Below, one piece after another: positions 1-6,585 of a stretch of DNA of 7,278 bases. Numbering within the stretch: the stretch's first letter is position 1; each line of letters starts with the position of its first letter. The notes beneath the pieces are model-generated. The model saw only the letters and a list, made by a program, of their open reading frames with translations. It made no database searches and was not told where the DNA came from. The position numbers and the translations under genes were made by a program. Source of the DNA: an uncultured Faecalibacterium sp. (GTDB lineage: Bacteria; Bacillota; Clostridia; Oscillospirales; Ruminococcaceae); contig CAKSWG010000055.1 in NCBI GenBank assembly GCA_934511465.1, forward strand, positions 1 through 7,278, given 5' to 3'.

Positions 1-1442
1 CCAGTTTCCGGGGTAGAGCCGCCCCACACATAGGGCGTACCCACATACTTTTGGGCTTCCTTGTAGATGGCGGCGAACTCCTCATCCGTCAGGGCTTCTG
101 CCGGAACCTGATAGTCGATGCCCGGTGTACCGGAACCATCCGAGCCACCGGGCGGTAACCCTCCATTGAACAGGTATGGTCTGCCGCCCAGCGTATCCTG
201 AAAAATCTCGTACCGTTTCCATTGGTCGGCATTCAATTCTTCCCGGATAACGACTTCCAGCCCTTTATTCACCAATTTGGTGTGGAAGATTCGATACTCG
301 TAAGGCACCTGTGTGGGAACCGGGATTCCTGCCGGGCTGATGACCCAGACGGTCTTATACCGTATCTGCACCTCTACCCATGTGGTCAGCTTGTACTGCT
401 TTTTGAAGGTCTCCTTCAGCTTGCCCTGCACCTCCGACCGGGTGTAATCGTCATACAAAGTGGTCAGGAACGAAGTCAGCTGCCATGGGTCATGCTCGAT
501 GGGGTCAAGGTGGTACTGATACTCGTTGTAGCCGGGATGGTCAGTGGGAGTGCGCTTGATCTTTTTGTCCAGTTCCTTTTCCAGCTTCTTGTAGTCCTGT
601 TCTGCGCCCCGGATGTCCCTGTCCTCGGCGGAGTACATGGTCTGCCCGGACACCTGCGTGCCGCCGGAAAAGAGGATGCCGCAGGAAGAAAAGCCCGACA
701 TCACCATGAGGATGAGCAAAAGAAAAACGCCCACGATCACCAGAACGTGCGCATTGCCTTTGGTGGCATTCATCAGCCCCTTTACGGCGGTGCTGACGGC
801 AGTTTTGCCTTTCTCCACCGCCTGTTTCACGCCGGACCGGGCGGCAGATGCACCGTTGGATGCTGCTTTGCCGCCTGCGGTCTGCGTCGCCGTGCCTGAC
901 CGGGCGGCGGCATAGTAGCTTTTGCGGATTTCTTGCCGCTGTTTCCAGCGTGAAAGCCAGTTGGAGCCTCCCTCGTCGGTGCCGGATACGCCTGCATCTT
1001 GTGCCGCAGCCGGCTCCGATGCGGAAGATTTTGCGGTTTTGGAGCCTTTCTTGCCCTGCATCTTGGCTTTCTTCTTGAGCTTCCGGGCATAGCGGCTTTT
1101 GGAAATATCACGGACATTTCCTGCCGCTTTTTCGCCCTCGCTCAACGCCTGCACACCGACGTTTTCATCCTCGTACTGGTCAACTTCGTGATGCACCGCA
1201 GACCGGGCGGCATGGGCAGCGTACATCTCCCGCTTCTGCGCCTTGCTCAACCGGCTCAACTCGTCCGGGGTCAGTTCCGCCTTGCCAAATCGCAGATGCT
1301 GTGCCTTTTCCGCAGCTTTATCCGCATCGGTTTTCAGCTTTTTCTTTTTGGGCACCGTCTGCTCTACCTTGGCTTTTTTCGGAGGAGAACGGGTCTTTTT
1401 GGTAGACGATTCCTCTTTGATGTTCAGCTTCGGTTTACTCAT
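1..1442 (-). CDS. Membrane-anchored cell-wall hydrolase of conjugation module (CD1108-like, NlpC/P60), C-terminus off window
   Basis: The reading frame opens at ATG 1442-1440 and stays open to the left edge, giving 480 complete codons. Residues 1-229 are hydrophilic and rich in Lys, Arg and Ala, so probably cytoplasmic. Residues about 233-259 form one strong membrane segment (starts VLVIVGVFLLLLI-like, ends CGILF). An extracytoplasmic region follows, including a GYNEYQYHLDPIEHDPW stretch near residue 304, then a Gly/Pro/Ser linker at about 425-440. The frame ends in QKYVGTPYVWGG (464-475), the usual entry to an NlpC/P60 (C40) peptidase domain; the catalytic Cys of the expected FDCSG motif would lie just past the edge. 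This layout is that of the CD1108-type mobile-element proteins encoded after VirB4, inferred to cut peptidoglycan for assembly of the mating channel. The start overlaps the VirB4 stop as ATGA, suggesting translational coupling; GGAGG lies 10 bases upstream. The family call is from memory of such elements; the catalytic residues are unseen. Confidence 0.88.
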   Translation of the reverse strand, partial: MSKPKLNIKEESSTKKTRSPPKKAKVEQTVPKKKKLKTDADKAAEKAQHLRFGKAELTPDELSRLSKAQKREMYAAHAARSAVHHEVDQYEDENVGVQALSEGEKAAGNVRDISKSRYARKLKKKAKMQGKKGSKTAKSSASEPAAAQDAGVSGTDEGGSNWLSRWKQRQEIRKSYYAAARSGTATQTAGGKAASNGASAARSGVKQAVEKGKTAVSTAVKGLMNATKGNAHVLVIVGVFLLLILMVMSGFSSCGILFSGGTQVSGQTMYSAEDRDIRGAEQDYKKLEKELDKKIKRTPTDHPGYNEYQYHLDPIEHDPWQLTSFLTTLYDDYTRSEVQGKLKETFKKQYKLTTWVEVQIRYKTVWVISPAGIPVPTQVPYEYRIFHTKLVNKGLEVVIREELNADQWKRYEIFQDTLGGRPYLFNGGLPPGGSDGSGTPGIDYQVPAEALTDEEFAAIYKEAQKYVGTPYVWGGSTPET

Positions 1443-3832
1443 TTCTGTGCGCCCTCCGAGACTTCACCCAACTTGGTGGTCATGATCCGGTAGAGTTCCA
1501 AATCAGTGGGGAATCGGTCAACAAACGGCAGAATGACATTTCCGAAAAACAGCAGCCCTTCGCCCTCGCCGGAGTGGGTCACATAGGAAAGCTGATGGGG
1601 CGAAATATTGAGCTGTTTTGCGAGGATCTGCCGGTCTCCTGCCGCCTGATTCAGCATGATGATCATGTCACTGTTCTCGAAAATATTCTCGACTTCACGG
1701 GAAGAAAGAAGGTCTTTCACGTTCTGGGTCAGCCCCGTGGGAATACCGCCCCACTTGCGGAAACGCTTCCAGATCTCCACGGAATACGCCGCAGTCTGCT
1801 CCTCTTTCAGAAGCAGGTGCATCTCGTCCATATAATACCGTGTGGACTTTCCGCTGCTGCGGTTTGCCGTGACACGCCCCCAGACCTGATCCTGCACAAT
1901 GAGCATACCGAGCTTCTTCATCTGTTTGCCCAGTTCCTTGATGTCGTAGCAGACGATGCGGTTATTGACGTTCACATTCGTGCGGTGGTTGAACAGGTTC
2001 AGACTACCCTTGACGTAGATCTCCAGTGCGGTGGCAACATGGTGGGCTTCTTTTTCGTCCTGTTGGAGCAGGGCGTTGTACAGATCCTCAAGAATGGGCA
2101 TATTCTCCGGGCAGGGGTCCGCAAAATATTTGCGGTAAATCAGATGCACACAGCGGTCAATGACGGTTTTCTCCACCGGCAGCAGACCTTCCTTGCCTCC
2201 CACCACCAGTTCACAGAGGGAAAGGATAAAGTCAGCTTTCAAGGAAAGTGGGTTGTCCTCCTCGGAATAGTTGACGTTAATGTCCATCGGGTTGATAAAT
2301 TGGGTACTGTTGGGCGAAATTTTGATGACCTGACCCTTCAAACGGTTCACCAGCGGCGAGTATTCGCCTTCGGGATCGTTCACAATAATATCATCGTCCG
2401 TCACCAAAAAAGCGTTTGCGATTTCACGCTTTGCCGAGAAACTTTTGCCGCTTCCCGGAGTGCCCAAAATCAAGCCATTCGGGTTCTTCAGCTTCTTCCG
2501 GTCCACCATGATAAGGTTGTTGGACAGGGCGTTCAGGCCGTAATACAGGCTTTCTTTGCCAGACTGGTAAAGTTCCTGTGTGGTGAACGGAATGAAGATG
2601 GCCGTGCTGCTGGTGGTCAGCCCTCGCTGAATTTCGATCTGACAGTCAGCCAGCGGCAGGCTGCTCATCAGCCCCTGCTCCTGCTGGAAATCCAACCGGC
2701 ACAGGTTGCAGTTGTGCTTCTGGGCGATGGAGCTTGCCTGAAAGACGTTATTTTCCAGTTCCTGTTCCGTGCGCCCGGTGTTCAGCACCAGAAAAGTGAC
2801 AAGGAACATCCGCTCGTTCTGGCTCTGCAATTCCTTCAGCAGGGCTTTTGCATCTCTGCCGTAGGTCGCCAAATCCGACGGAATGATGTCAATGTCATAC
2901 CCGGCACGGATGGCTTTTTTCTGCTCCTCGATCTTGCTGCGGTCCAGTTCGGTGATGGTGCGCTTCACGGTCTTAATGGCACGGTTCTGATCGACACTCT
3001 GAATGTGCATGGTGACGATCTGGCTGGAATCCATGTCCAGAAAATCCTTCAACAGTTGGTCGCTGATGTCGGATGCCGCGATGCTCAGAAAGCTGGCGGC
3101 GCAGAAGATACCGCCCATCTGGAAGGTGCGGCTGTTTTTGAACGCAAAGGCGGTGGGCGCAATGGCATCCTTCACGGAAAGTCCACTTTTCACAAGGTCT
3201 TTCCAGTCGAAATGAAACTTGGATGCGCCGTCCATGTTGAACATATCGTGCATGAGTTTTAGCCGCTGGACACCGTTTAAGGGCTTTGCCTGCACCCCCA
3301 GCCGGTGGAAGTTATTCAGCAAATCGTTCTGGATGTGGTCCAGACGGGGCTTGACCTGCGTCATGCTTTCACCCTCCACGCCGAAGGTGATGAATTTGGT
3401 CTTGGTCAGACCATTATTACCCTTGGCAAGCTGCTGGCGTAGCATCTGGGAATACTCCGCACGAACATCGTCAAAGCCGTCCTTCTGGAACGGAATGCGA
3501 ATGCTCTTTTCAAACTCGGTACTGTCGGTTGCCACGTTCACAAAGGACAGTTCAAACTTGATGCTGGAATCAAAGAAGTTCAGAAAACTGCACCATTCCT
3601 CGAAAATCGCCGTCTTATCCTCCTGCTGCGCCAACTGATAGTTGATGTCCTGATACTGGATGGTGCGGGTGTAGTAGTTGGGCTTTACCCGGCAGGTGCC
3701 ATCCTCAAACATCCGCTGCATTGGGATGGACTGCTGGGCAGTACGGGGCACAGCAGGCTTTGCTTTCTGCCTGCGCTTCTGCGCAGACTGCGGCTTGCTG
3801 TGCTTACCGGTCTTTTTCCAAAACGGGATCAT
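1439..3832 (-). CDS. virB4: VirB4/TraE-family conjugation ATPase
   Basis: This 797-residue protein is the energy-providing ATPase of the type IV secretion channel, expected at the cytoplasmic face of the membrane. The N-terminus (1-35) is basic and low in complexity. Residues about 50-400 match the VirB4 N-terminal region in character. The C-terminal motor has Walker A GTPGSGKS at 457-464, a conserved NDPEGEY at 485-491, a Walker B-like YYMDEMH at 666-672, and a TGLTQNVKDLL segment near 699-709 typical of VirB4. Length is normal for the family and no frameshift is seen. The ATG at 3832 has GGGAGG eight bases upstream, which sits inside the end of the PrgI gene; the two genes overlap by 29 bases. 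The TGA stop overlaps the ATG of the next gene. All ATPase motifs are intact, so this gene is probably functional even though the coupling protein upstream is broken. Confidence 0.95.
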   Translation of the reverse strand: MIPFWKKTGKHSKPQSAQKRRQKAKPAVPRTAQQSIPMQRMFEDGTCRVKPNYYTRTIQYQDINYQLAQQEDKTAIFEEWCSFLNFFDSSIKFELSFVNVATDSTEFEKSIRIPFQKDGFDDVRAEYSQMLRQQLAKGNNGLTKTKFITFGVEGESMTQVKPRLDHIQNDLLNNFHRLGVQAKPLNGVQRLKLMHDMFNMDGASKFHFDWKDLVKSGLSVKDAIAPTAFAFKNSRTFQMGGIFCAASFLSIAASDISDQLLKDFLDMDSSQIVTMHIQSVDQNRAIKTVKRTITELDRSKIEEQKKAIRAGYDIDIIPSDLATYGRDAKALLKELQSQNERMFLVTFLVLNTGRTEQELENNVFQASSIAQKHNCNLCRLDFQQEQGLMSSLPLADCQIEIQRGLTTSSTAIFIPFTTQELYQSGKESLYYGLNALSNNLIMVDRKKLKNPNGLILGTPGSGKSFSAKREIANAFLVTDDDIIVNDPEGEYSPLVNRLKGQVIKISPNSTQFINPMDINVNYSEEDNPLSLKADFILSLCELVVGGKEGLLPVEKTVIDRCVHLIYRKYFADPCPENMPILEDLYNALLQQDEKEAHHVATALEIYVKGSLNLFNHRTNVNVNNRIVCYDIKELGKQMKKLGMLIVQDQVWGRVTANRSSGKSTRYYMDEMHLLLKEEQTAAYSVEIWKRFRKWGGIPTGLTQNVKDLLSSREVENIFENSDMIIMLNQAAGDRQILAKQLNISPHQLSYVTHSGEGEGLLFFGNVILPFVDRFPTDLELYRIMTTKLGEVSEGAQK

Positions 3833-4169
3833 GAGTCACGCCTCCCTTTATCAAAATCGCATAGTAGTTGTTGGTCTTGTAGGGGCGAATTTTCGGGCGG
3901 AGAAACCGGGACTGCACATAGTACGACAGCAGCTTTTCCATGGGCTGTCCGTTTTTCTCGTACATTCCAAGGAAGAACGCCGGCAGCATCACTGCCATCA
4001 TGCCGAGGGTGGCGGCAGTGTTGCCGCCGGAATCCCGGAGAACAAAAAACAGCGGCACTCCGATGAGAGCCGCCGTGCCGAAACAAAGCAGTTGCCGTTT
4101 CGTCAAATTGAATGCGACCTTCGATTTCACTTTCGTCAGGTCACGGGGAACAGAGATATACGCAGCCAA
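3804..4169 (-). CDS. PrgI-family conjugal transfer membrane protein
   Basis: A 121-residue protein with the PrgI-family signature at its N-terminus (VPRDLTKVKSKVAFNLTKRQ, residues 7-26), followed by two hydrophobic segments at about 27-46 and 53-70 and a basic C-terminal tail. PrgI proteins are small inner-membrane components of Gram-positive type IV secretion systems, usually encoded directly before VirB4, as here; they are considered VirB3-like. I chose the TTG start at 4169-4167: an excellent AAAGGAGG lies 7 bases upstream, the family's N-terminus begins at this point, and no ATG lies nearby in frame. The 3' end overlaps the VirB4 start by 29 bases, and the ribosome binding site overlaps the stop of the VirB6-like gene, so the three are likely co-translated. 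Confidence 0.93.
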   Translation of the reverse strand: MAAYISVPRDLTKVKSKVAFNLTKRQLLCFGTAALIGVPLFFVLRDSGGNTAATLGMMAVMLPAFFLGMYEKNGQPMEKLLSYYVQSRFLRPKIRPYKTNNYYAILIKGGVTHDPVLEKDR

Positions 4170-4176
4170 TAAAGCA

Positions 4177-4184
4177 CCTCCTTT
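4177..4184 (-). promoter_or_regulatory. Shine-Dalgarno site fixing the TTG start of the PrgI gene
   Basis: On the minus strand this reads AAAGGAGG, a near-perfect Shine-Dalgarno, followed by a 7-base spacer (TGCTTTA) and then TTG. Its first bases are part of the TAA stop of the VirB6-like gene. The combination decides for the rare TTG start and implies translational coupling of the channel protein to PrgI. Confidence 0.8.
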
Positions 4185-5049
4185 AATGCGCTCCGAGGAC
4201 GGATTTGGTCACGGAACTGGTCTTGAACAGGCTGAAACAGAGCAGAACGGTATAGCCCACAATGCTCCAAATGGAGTTGATGGCATCCCCGGAAATCGCT
4301 ACGCTCTGGATCAGCACCGCGTAAATCGCCACGCAGATGAGGATGAGAAAGCCTTGAAAACCCAGCGCAAACAGGCATTTCAGGTAGTTCTGCCCCATGT
4401 GGCTCTGCTCGTGGTTGCCGAAAGTCGCCATGGGGATGGGCGCAAGGCTTACCATGCAATAGATCTCAATCATACGCCCGTAGACGATAACAAAGATCAC
4501 GATGCTCAAGATCCGCATGGTGATGCCGATGAAGAAACTTTGCAGGAAAAGCCCGAACAGGGGACCAACGTCCATCTGCATCAGACTGGATTGCAGCATG
4601 GACAAACCAATGTCATTGACACGGGTGTTTCCGGCAATGATGCTGCTGGAATCAGACACTACCTTCTGGGTGACGTCAAACACCGCCATCACGATGTCAA
4701 AAGTATTGCTGATGAGCCATACCGAAACAGCGGTCTTAAAAATCCAGCGCATGATAAGGGCAGGCTCAAACTGCGCCATGTTGTTGTGCTGAGTGATTAT
4801 CTCGATGAGTTCATAACAGGCGATAAAGGTCAGGATGATGCCTGCAATGGGCAACACCACATTCCGGGAGAGGGCTTCGATCATGGCAAACACTCTCGGC
4901 TCAAAACTGGAGGGCTTGGTGCCCACCTGCTGTGCGATGTTGCCTACTTGGGTGTTCACATCGTCGAACAGCCCGCTGAGATTGGACATAATGCCTGCCG
5001 TCAGGATGCCTTTGATCCAGTCGGCAATGGCTTTGAGAACGGTTTCCAT
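4183..5049 (-). CDS. VirB6/TrbL-like polytopic conjugation channel protein
   Basis: A 288-residue, strongly hydrophobic protein. Membrane segments are visible at roughly 64-84, 101-125, 161-200, 223-249 and 260-276, after an amphipathic N-terminus of about 50 residues. A SLAPIPMATFGNHE stretch at 201-214, followed by a GQNYLKCLFALGFQGFLILI segment from 219, is typical of the VirB6/TrbL-like proteins of Gram-positive conjugative elements. These are thought to form part of the inner-membrane DNA path. The ATG at 5049 has AAGGA 11 bases upstream (AAGGACGGTGACTGA-ATG). It starts 13 bases after the stop of a 22-codon ORF and ends 13 bases before the PrgI start. Sequence conservation within this family is low, so the VirB6 label rests on topology, the APIP motif and position; the transfer role is secure. 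Confidence 0.88.
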   Translation of the reverse strand: METVLKAIADWIKGILTAGIMSNLSGLFDDVNTQVGNIAQQVGTKPSSFEPRVFAMIEALSRNVVLPIAGIILTFIACYELIEIITQHNNMAQFEPALIMRWIFKTAVSVWLISNTFDIVMAVFDVTQKVVSDSSSIIAGNTRVNDIGLSMLQSSLMQMDVGPLFGLFLQSFFIGITMRILSIVIFVIVYGRMIEIYCMVSLAPIPMATFGNHEQSHMGQNYLKCLFALGFQGFLILICVAIYAVLIQSVAISGDAINSIWSIVGYTVLLCFSLFKTSSVTKSVLGAH

Positions 5050-5062
5050 TCAGTCACCGTCC

Positions 5063-5131
5063 TTAGCTGAAGTGGTTGATAAGGGTCTTGAGAAGGTTCA
5101 GGAGAAAAATAATGTGGGTCAAAAACTGCAT
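5063..5131 (-). CDS. Candidate 22-residue hydrophobic micro-protein upstream of the VirB6-like gene
   Basis: ATG at 5131-5129, TAA at 5065-5063. The predicted peptide begins MQFLTHIIFLLNLLKTL and ends INHFS; it is almost entirely hydrophobic with a few polar residues, enough for a single membrane helix. AAAGGCGG lies about 7 bases upstream of the ATG, and the stop is followed directly by AAGGACGG, which serves the VirB6-like gene 13 bases on. The tight spacing and good ribosome binding site argue for translation, either as a small membrane subunit or as a leader peptide that couples to or controls the channel gene. I know no named family for it. It could be chance: 22 codons is very short. 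Confidence 0.45.
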   Translation of the reverse strand: MQFLTHIIFLLNLLKTLINHFS

Positions 5132-5161
5132 ATTAGCACCGCCTTTCGTTGATTGGTGGAT

Positions 5162-5236
5162 AAAAAACACGGCTTGGAACACGGACGTTCAATAAAACTG
5201 CAAGCTGCAGAGGGCTTTCCGTTGCTGCTCAAGCCG
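5162..5236 (-). other. Potential structured RNA / terminator-like leader before the channel operon
   Basis: On the minus strand CGGCTTG (5236-5230) pairs with CAAGCCG (5176-5170), ACGGA (5222-5218) pairs with TCCGT (5185-5181), and CTGCA (5210-5206) pairs with TGCAG (5202-5198) around a 3-base loop. The three helices nest, and the outer one is followed, after TG, by six Ts (5167-5162). An alternative pairing exists: GGCTT near 5235 can pair with AAGCC at 5217-5213. The large internal loops are unlike a simple terminator, so it might be a leader with alternative folds, or just chance pairing. It lies 31 bases upstream of the micro-ORF. No known riboswitch class is recognised. Confidence 0.35.
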
Positions 5237-5267
5237 CCGTATGGAACAATGACCTCAGAAGCCGATG

Positions 5268-5296
5268 AAAACAAAAATGCCGACTGCTTTTCGGCA
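5268..5296 (-). terminator. Rho-independent terminator of the DUF3990/DUF3791 cassette
   Basis: On the minus strand TGCCGA (5296-5291) and TCGGCA (5283-5278) form a 6-bp stem with a 7-base loop AAAGCAG, followed directly by TTTTTGTTTT (5277-5268). A second TGCCGA copy at 5303-5298 could pair with the same right arm. It stands about 70 bases after the stop of the DUF3791 gene, so it should end the cassette transcript and limit read-through into the channel genes. Confidence 0.72.
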
Positions 5297-5315
5297 ATCG
5301 GCAAATCATAATCAA

Positions 5316-5327
5316 AGCTATATAGCT
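5316..5327. repeat. 12-base perfect palindrome AGCTATATAGCT
   Basis: A perfect self-complementary 12-mer in the AT-rich gap just after the DUF3791 gene. It could be an operator-like site or a weak hairpin, but it has no tract of Ts next to it and no second copy that I noticed in the window. Function unknown. Confidence 0.35.
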
Positions 5328-5366
5328 GTTTTTATAAGTCGGCGAACAGGAACCTTATGATAAACA

Positions 5367-5810
5367 TCAAGCAAGCATTTTGCCCTCCAGATAGGAGCAG
5401 CGGAGATAATCAGGATTGGTGTAGTATACGTTGGAATTGAAATCGGAGATCTCATCCGTGATAAACGACGAAAAAACATCCAGAATTGCCTGTGCAGCAT
5501 CCTCATCCTTCATGGTGGACAGCACTAGACCCTGATACAGCATTCCGATGGAGGTTGCAGAAGGAACCGTATAGCGGCACTCTGCAACAGTATCAAAATC
5601 CCCATCCGGGATGTTGAGATCTTCGATCAGCTCATCTGAAACCTGCTCAAAGGACAGGCAGTGGTTTACTTCTGCCAGCCGGAGCTGCCGTTCGATGTCG
5701 GCTTTTGTGAAGTGACGGATCACATCCTGCCGATGATTTTTGGTTTTGCGGGCGATGGTCTCGATCAGGCTGCAAACGTAGAGAATATCATTTTTCTGCT
5801 TTTCGGTCAT
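5367..5810 (-). CDS. DUF3791-domain protein, possible antitoxin partner of the DUF3990 protein
   Basis: A 147-residue acidic, soluble protein without signal peptide or membrane segment. Residues 1-74 look like a DUF3791 domain: a helical run (ILYVCSLIETIARKTKN), then a FTKADIERQLRLAEVNHCLS stretch, ending LIEDLNIPDGDFD. The C-terminal half, from about 81 (TVPSATSIGMLYQGLVL) to FNSNVYYTNPDYL and SYLEGKMLA, resembles the small conserved proteins found beside DUF3990 genes, so this may be a fusion of two partners that are separate elsewhere; that recollection needs checking. I chose ATG 5810, with AGGAG 11 bases upstream; a TTG at 5831 and a GTG at 5822 are possible but have no usable site. The gene overlaps the end of the DUF3990 gene by 23 bases, a usual sign of stoichiometric co-expression in toxin-antitoxin pairs. 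The antitoxin role is inference. Confidence 0.75.
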   Translation of the reverse strand: MTEKQKNDILYVCSLIETIARKTKNHRQDVIRHFTKADIERQLRLAEVNHCLSFEQVSDELIEDLNIPDGDFDTVAECRYTVPSATSIGMLYQGLVLSTMKDEDAAQAILDVFSSFITDEISDFNSNVYYTNPDYLRCSYLEGKMLA

Positions 5811-6270
5811 GGATGGATTCACTCCTCTCAAAGGTCAGGCAGTGCAAAGCGCTTACGGTATGAAAGCTGATCTGGTGTGTTGGATGCTTGAACTTCGCCA
5901 ATGCCCAAAATGCTTCACGGCTGATCTGCCCGGACGTAAATCCGTTGACGTAATCCCAAATGGTGTCATCTGCCATGGGTCCCTCCACAATATCGTAGGG
6001 ATGGGTTTTGCCTGCACGACATTTTGCAATGAAATCCAGCCATTCGTCCGACATTTCAGGGAAACGCAGGATTTTCAGGTCAGGATTCTCTACATAGCGA
6101 TAGACGTTCACAATACCATCGGCAGAACGGCGGTCTGCCCAGCGGTAGGCTTGCTGATAGTTGTTCGTGCAGTAGAATCCCCAGGAAAAGTCCTTTGTAT
6201 ACCGTGTAATGCGGATTTCGGGATAGACAACTTCTTCTTTACTGCCATGATACAATAAAATCTCGCTCAT
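5788..6270 (-). CDS. DUF3990 protein, putative ADP-ribosyltransferase-like toxin
   Basis: A 160-residue soluble protein with the DUF3990 pattern in order: LYHGS at 6-10, DFSWGFYCT at 27-35, QAYRWA at 40-45, YDIVEGPMADDT at 92-103, and a C-terminal HQISFHT at 132-138 followed by ALHCLTF. The HG(S/T) strand, the GFY motif and a late polar residue recall the H-Y-(E/Q) arrangement of ADP-ribosyltransferase folds, to which I believe DUF3990 has been linked; if so, His8, Tyr33 (in GFY) and Gln133 are candidate active-site residues. The ATG at 6270 is chosen over a GTG at 6279 because AGAAGGTG sits 6 bases before the ATG and the conserved region starts directly after it. It is the first gene of a two-gene cassette with DUF3791, sitting between transfer genes. 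Substrate and toxicity are unknown; an addiction or defence role is inference. Confidence 0.8.
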   Translation of the reverse strand: MSEILLYHGSKEEVVYPEIRITRYTKDFSWGFYCTNNYQQAYRWADRRSADGIVNVYRYVENPDLKILRFPEMSDEWLDFIAKCRAGKTHPYDIVEGPMADDTIWDYVNGFTSGQISREAFWALAKFKHPTHQISFHTVSALHCLTFERSESIHDRKAEK

Positions 6271-6314
6271 CTGCTTCACCTTCTGTATGTGAGATCGTTA
6301 CTATGGCTTTCCTT

Positions 6315-6320
6315 ATTATA
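6315..6320 (-). promoter_or_regulatory. Candidate -10 box of the DUF3990/DUF3791 cassette
   Basis: A perfect TATAAT on the minus strand, 44 bases before the DUF3990 start, in an AT-rich spot (ACATATTATAATAAGG). No good -35 hexamer lies at 16-18 bases, because that position falls in the GC-rich hairpin at 6330-6347. A regulator-dependent or weak promoter is possible. Confidence 0.4.
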
Positions 6321-6329
6321 ATATGTACC

Positions 6330-6347
6330 GGGCGGCAAAAGCCGCCC
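6330..6347. repeat. Perfect 7-bp hairpin just after the Maff2 gene
   Basis: GGGCGGC, a 4-base loop (AAAA on the plus strand, TTTT on the minus), then GCCGCCC. It begins 7 bases after the Maff2 stop codon. There is no T tract on either side, so it is not a classical terminator. It may stabilise the 3' end of the Maff2 message or lower read-through, and it abuts the candidate promoter of the next cassette. Confidence 0.6.
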
Positions 6348-6354
6348 ACTGTTC

Positions 6355-6570
6355 TTAGCCGAACAGACCGCTCAGCAGGGGAATCAGGGTAATGCCCACC
6401 AGCGCAACGCCGCCGCCAGCCATGAGCTGCTTCATGCCCTGAGACTTGGAGCCGGGGTTATCGTTACCATAACCTTCCAGCAGGTTGATGGCACCCCACA
6501 CGCCGAGACCGGCACCCAGAGCGACAACCAGAGTCTGAAGAACTTCGATAGCAGAGTTAAAGAATTCCAT
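6355..6570 (-). CDS. Maff2-family small conjugation membrane protein
   Basis: A 71-residue protein with two hydrophobic helices at about 9-31 (LQTLVVALGAGLGVWGAINL) and 50-70, separated by a polar loop containing GYGNDNPGSKSQGMKQL. This is the Maff2 pattern, found in Tn1549/CTn-type elements between the coupling protein gene and the VirB6-like gene, as here. Size and topology recall VirB2-type pilin-like subunits, but that role is inference. ATG 6570 has AAAGGAGA 7 bases upstream. It lies 141 bases after the coupling protein gene and behind that gene's terminator, so a separate promoter or read-through is needed. Gly-rich helices and the Gly-Leu-Phe-Gly end are intact. Confidence 0.93.
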   Translation of the reverse strand: MEFFNSAIEVLQTLVVALGAGLGVWGAINLLEGYGNDNPGSKSQGMKQLMAGGGVALVGITLIPLLSGLFG

Positions 6571-6585
6571 AGTCGTTTCTCCTTT

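Larger units (their letters stand above)
5132..5366. other. Intergenic stretch between the DUF3791 gene and the channel operon
   Basis: These 235 bases contain no convincing gene. They hold, in minus-strand order, a 12-base perfect palindrome AGCTATATAGCT (5327-5316), the cassette terminator (5303-5268), the nested inverted repeats (5236-5162) and the ribosome binding site of the micro-ORF. A 61-codon open frame across 5304-5119 begins inside the terminator, has no good ribosome binding site and resembles nothing I know. I see no clear promoter for the downstream operon. Confidence 0.6.

Noticed and set aside
222..1493. Several plus-strand open frames over the left end
   Set aside because: They are antisense to the 480-codon minus-strand NlpC/P60-type gene, which reads to the left edge without a stop and has a convincing architecture.
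1574..3262. Long 562-codon plus-strand open frame opposite the VirB4 gene
   Set aside because: It is the antisense shadow of VirB4; the minus-strand protein has intact Walker A and B and other VirB4 motifs, while the plus-strand product resembles nothing and lacks a ribosome binding site.
3940..5070. 376-codon plus-strand open frame opposite the PrgI and VirB6-like genes
   Set aside because: It is antisense to two recognisable transfer genes, is His/Asp/Gly-rich without known motifs, and starts inside another gene.
5119..5304. 61-codon minus-strand open frame
   Set aside because: It begins inside a terminator hairpin, has no ribosome binding site, overlaps the micro-ORF and resembles no family.
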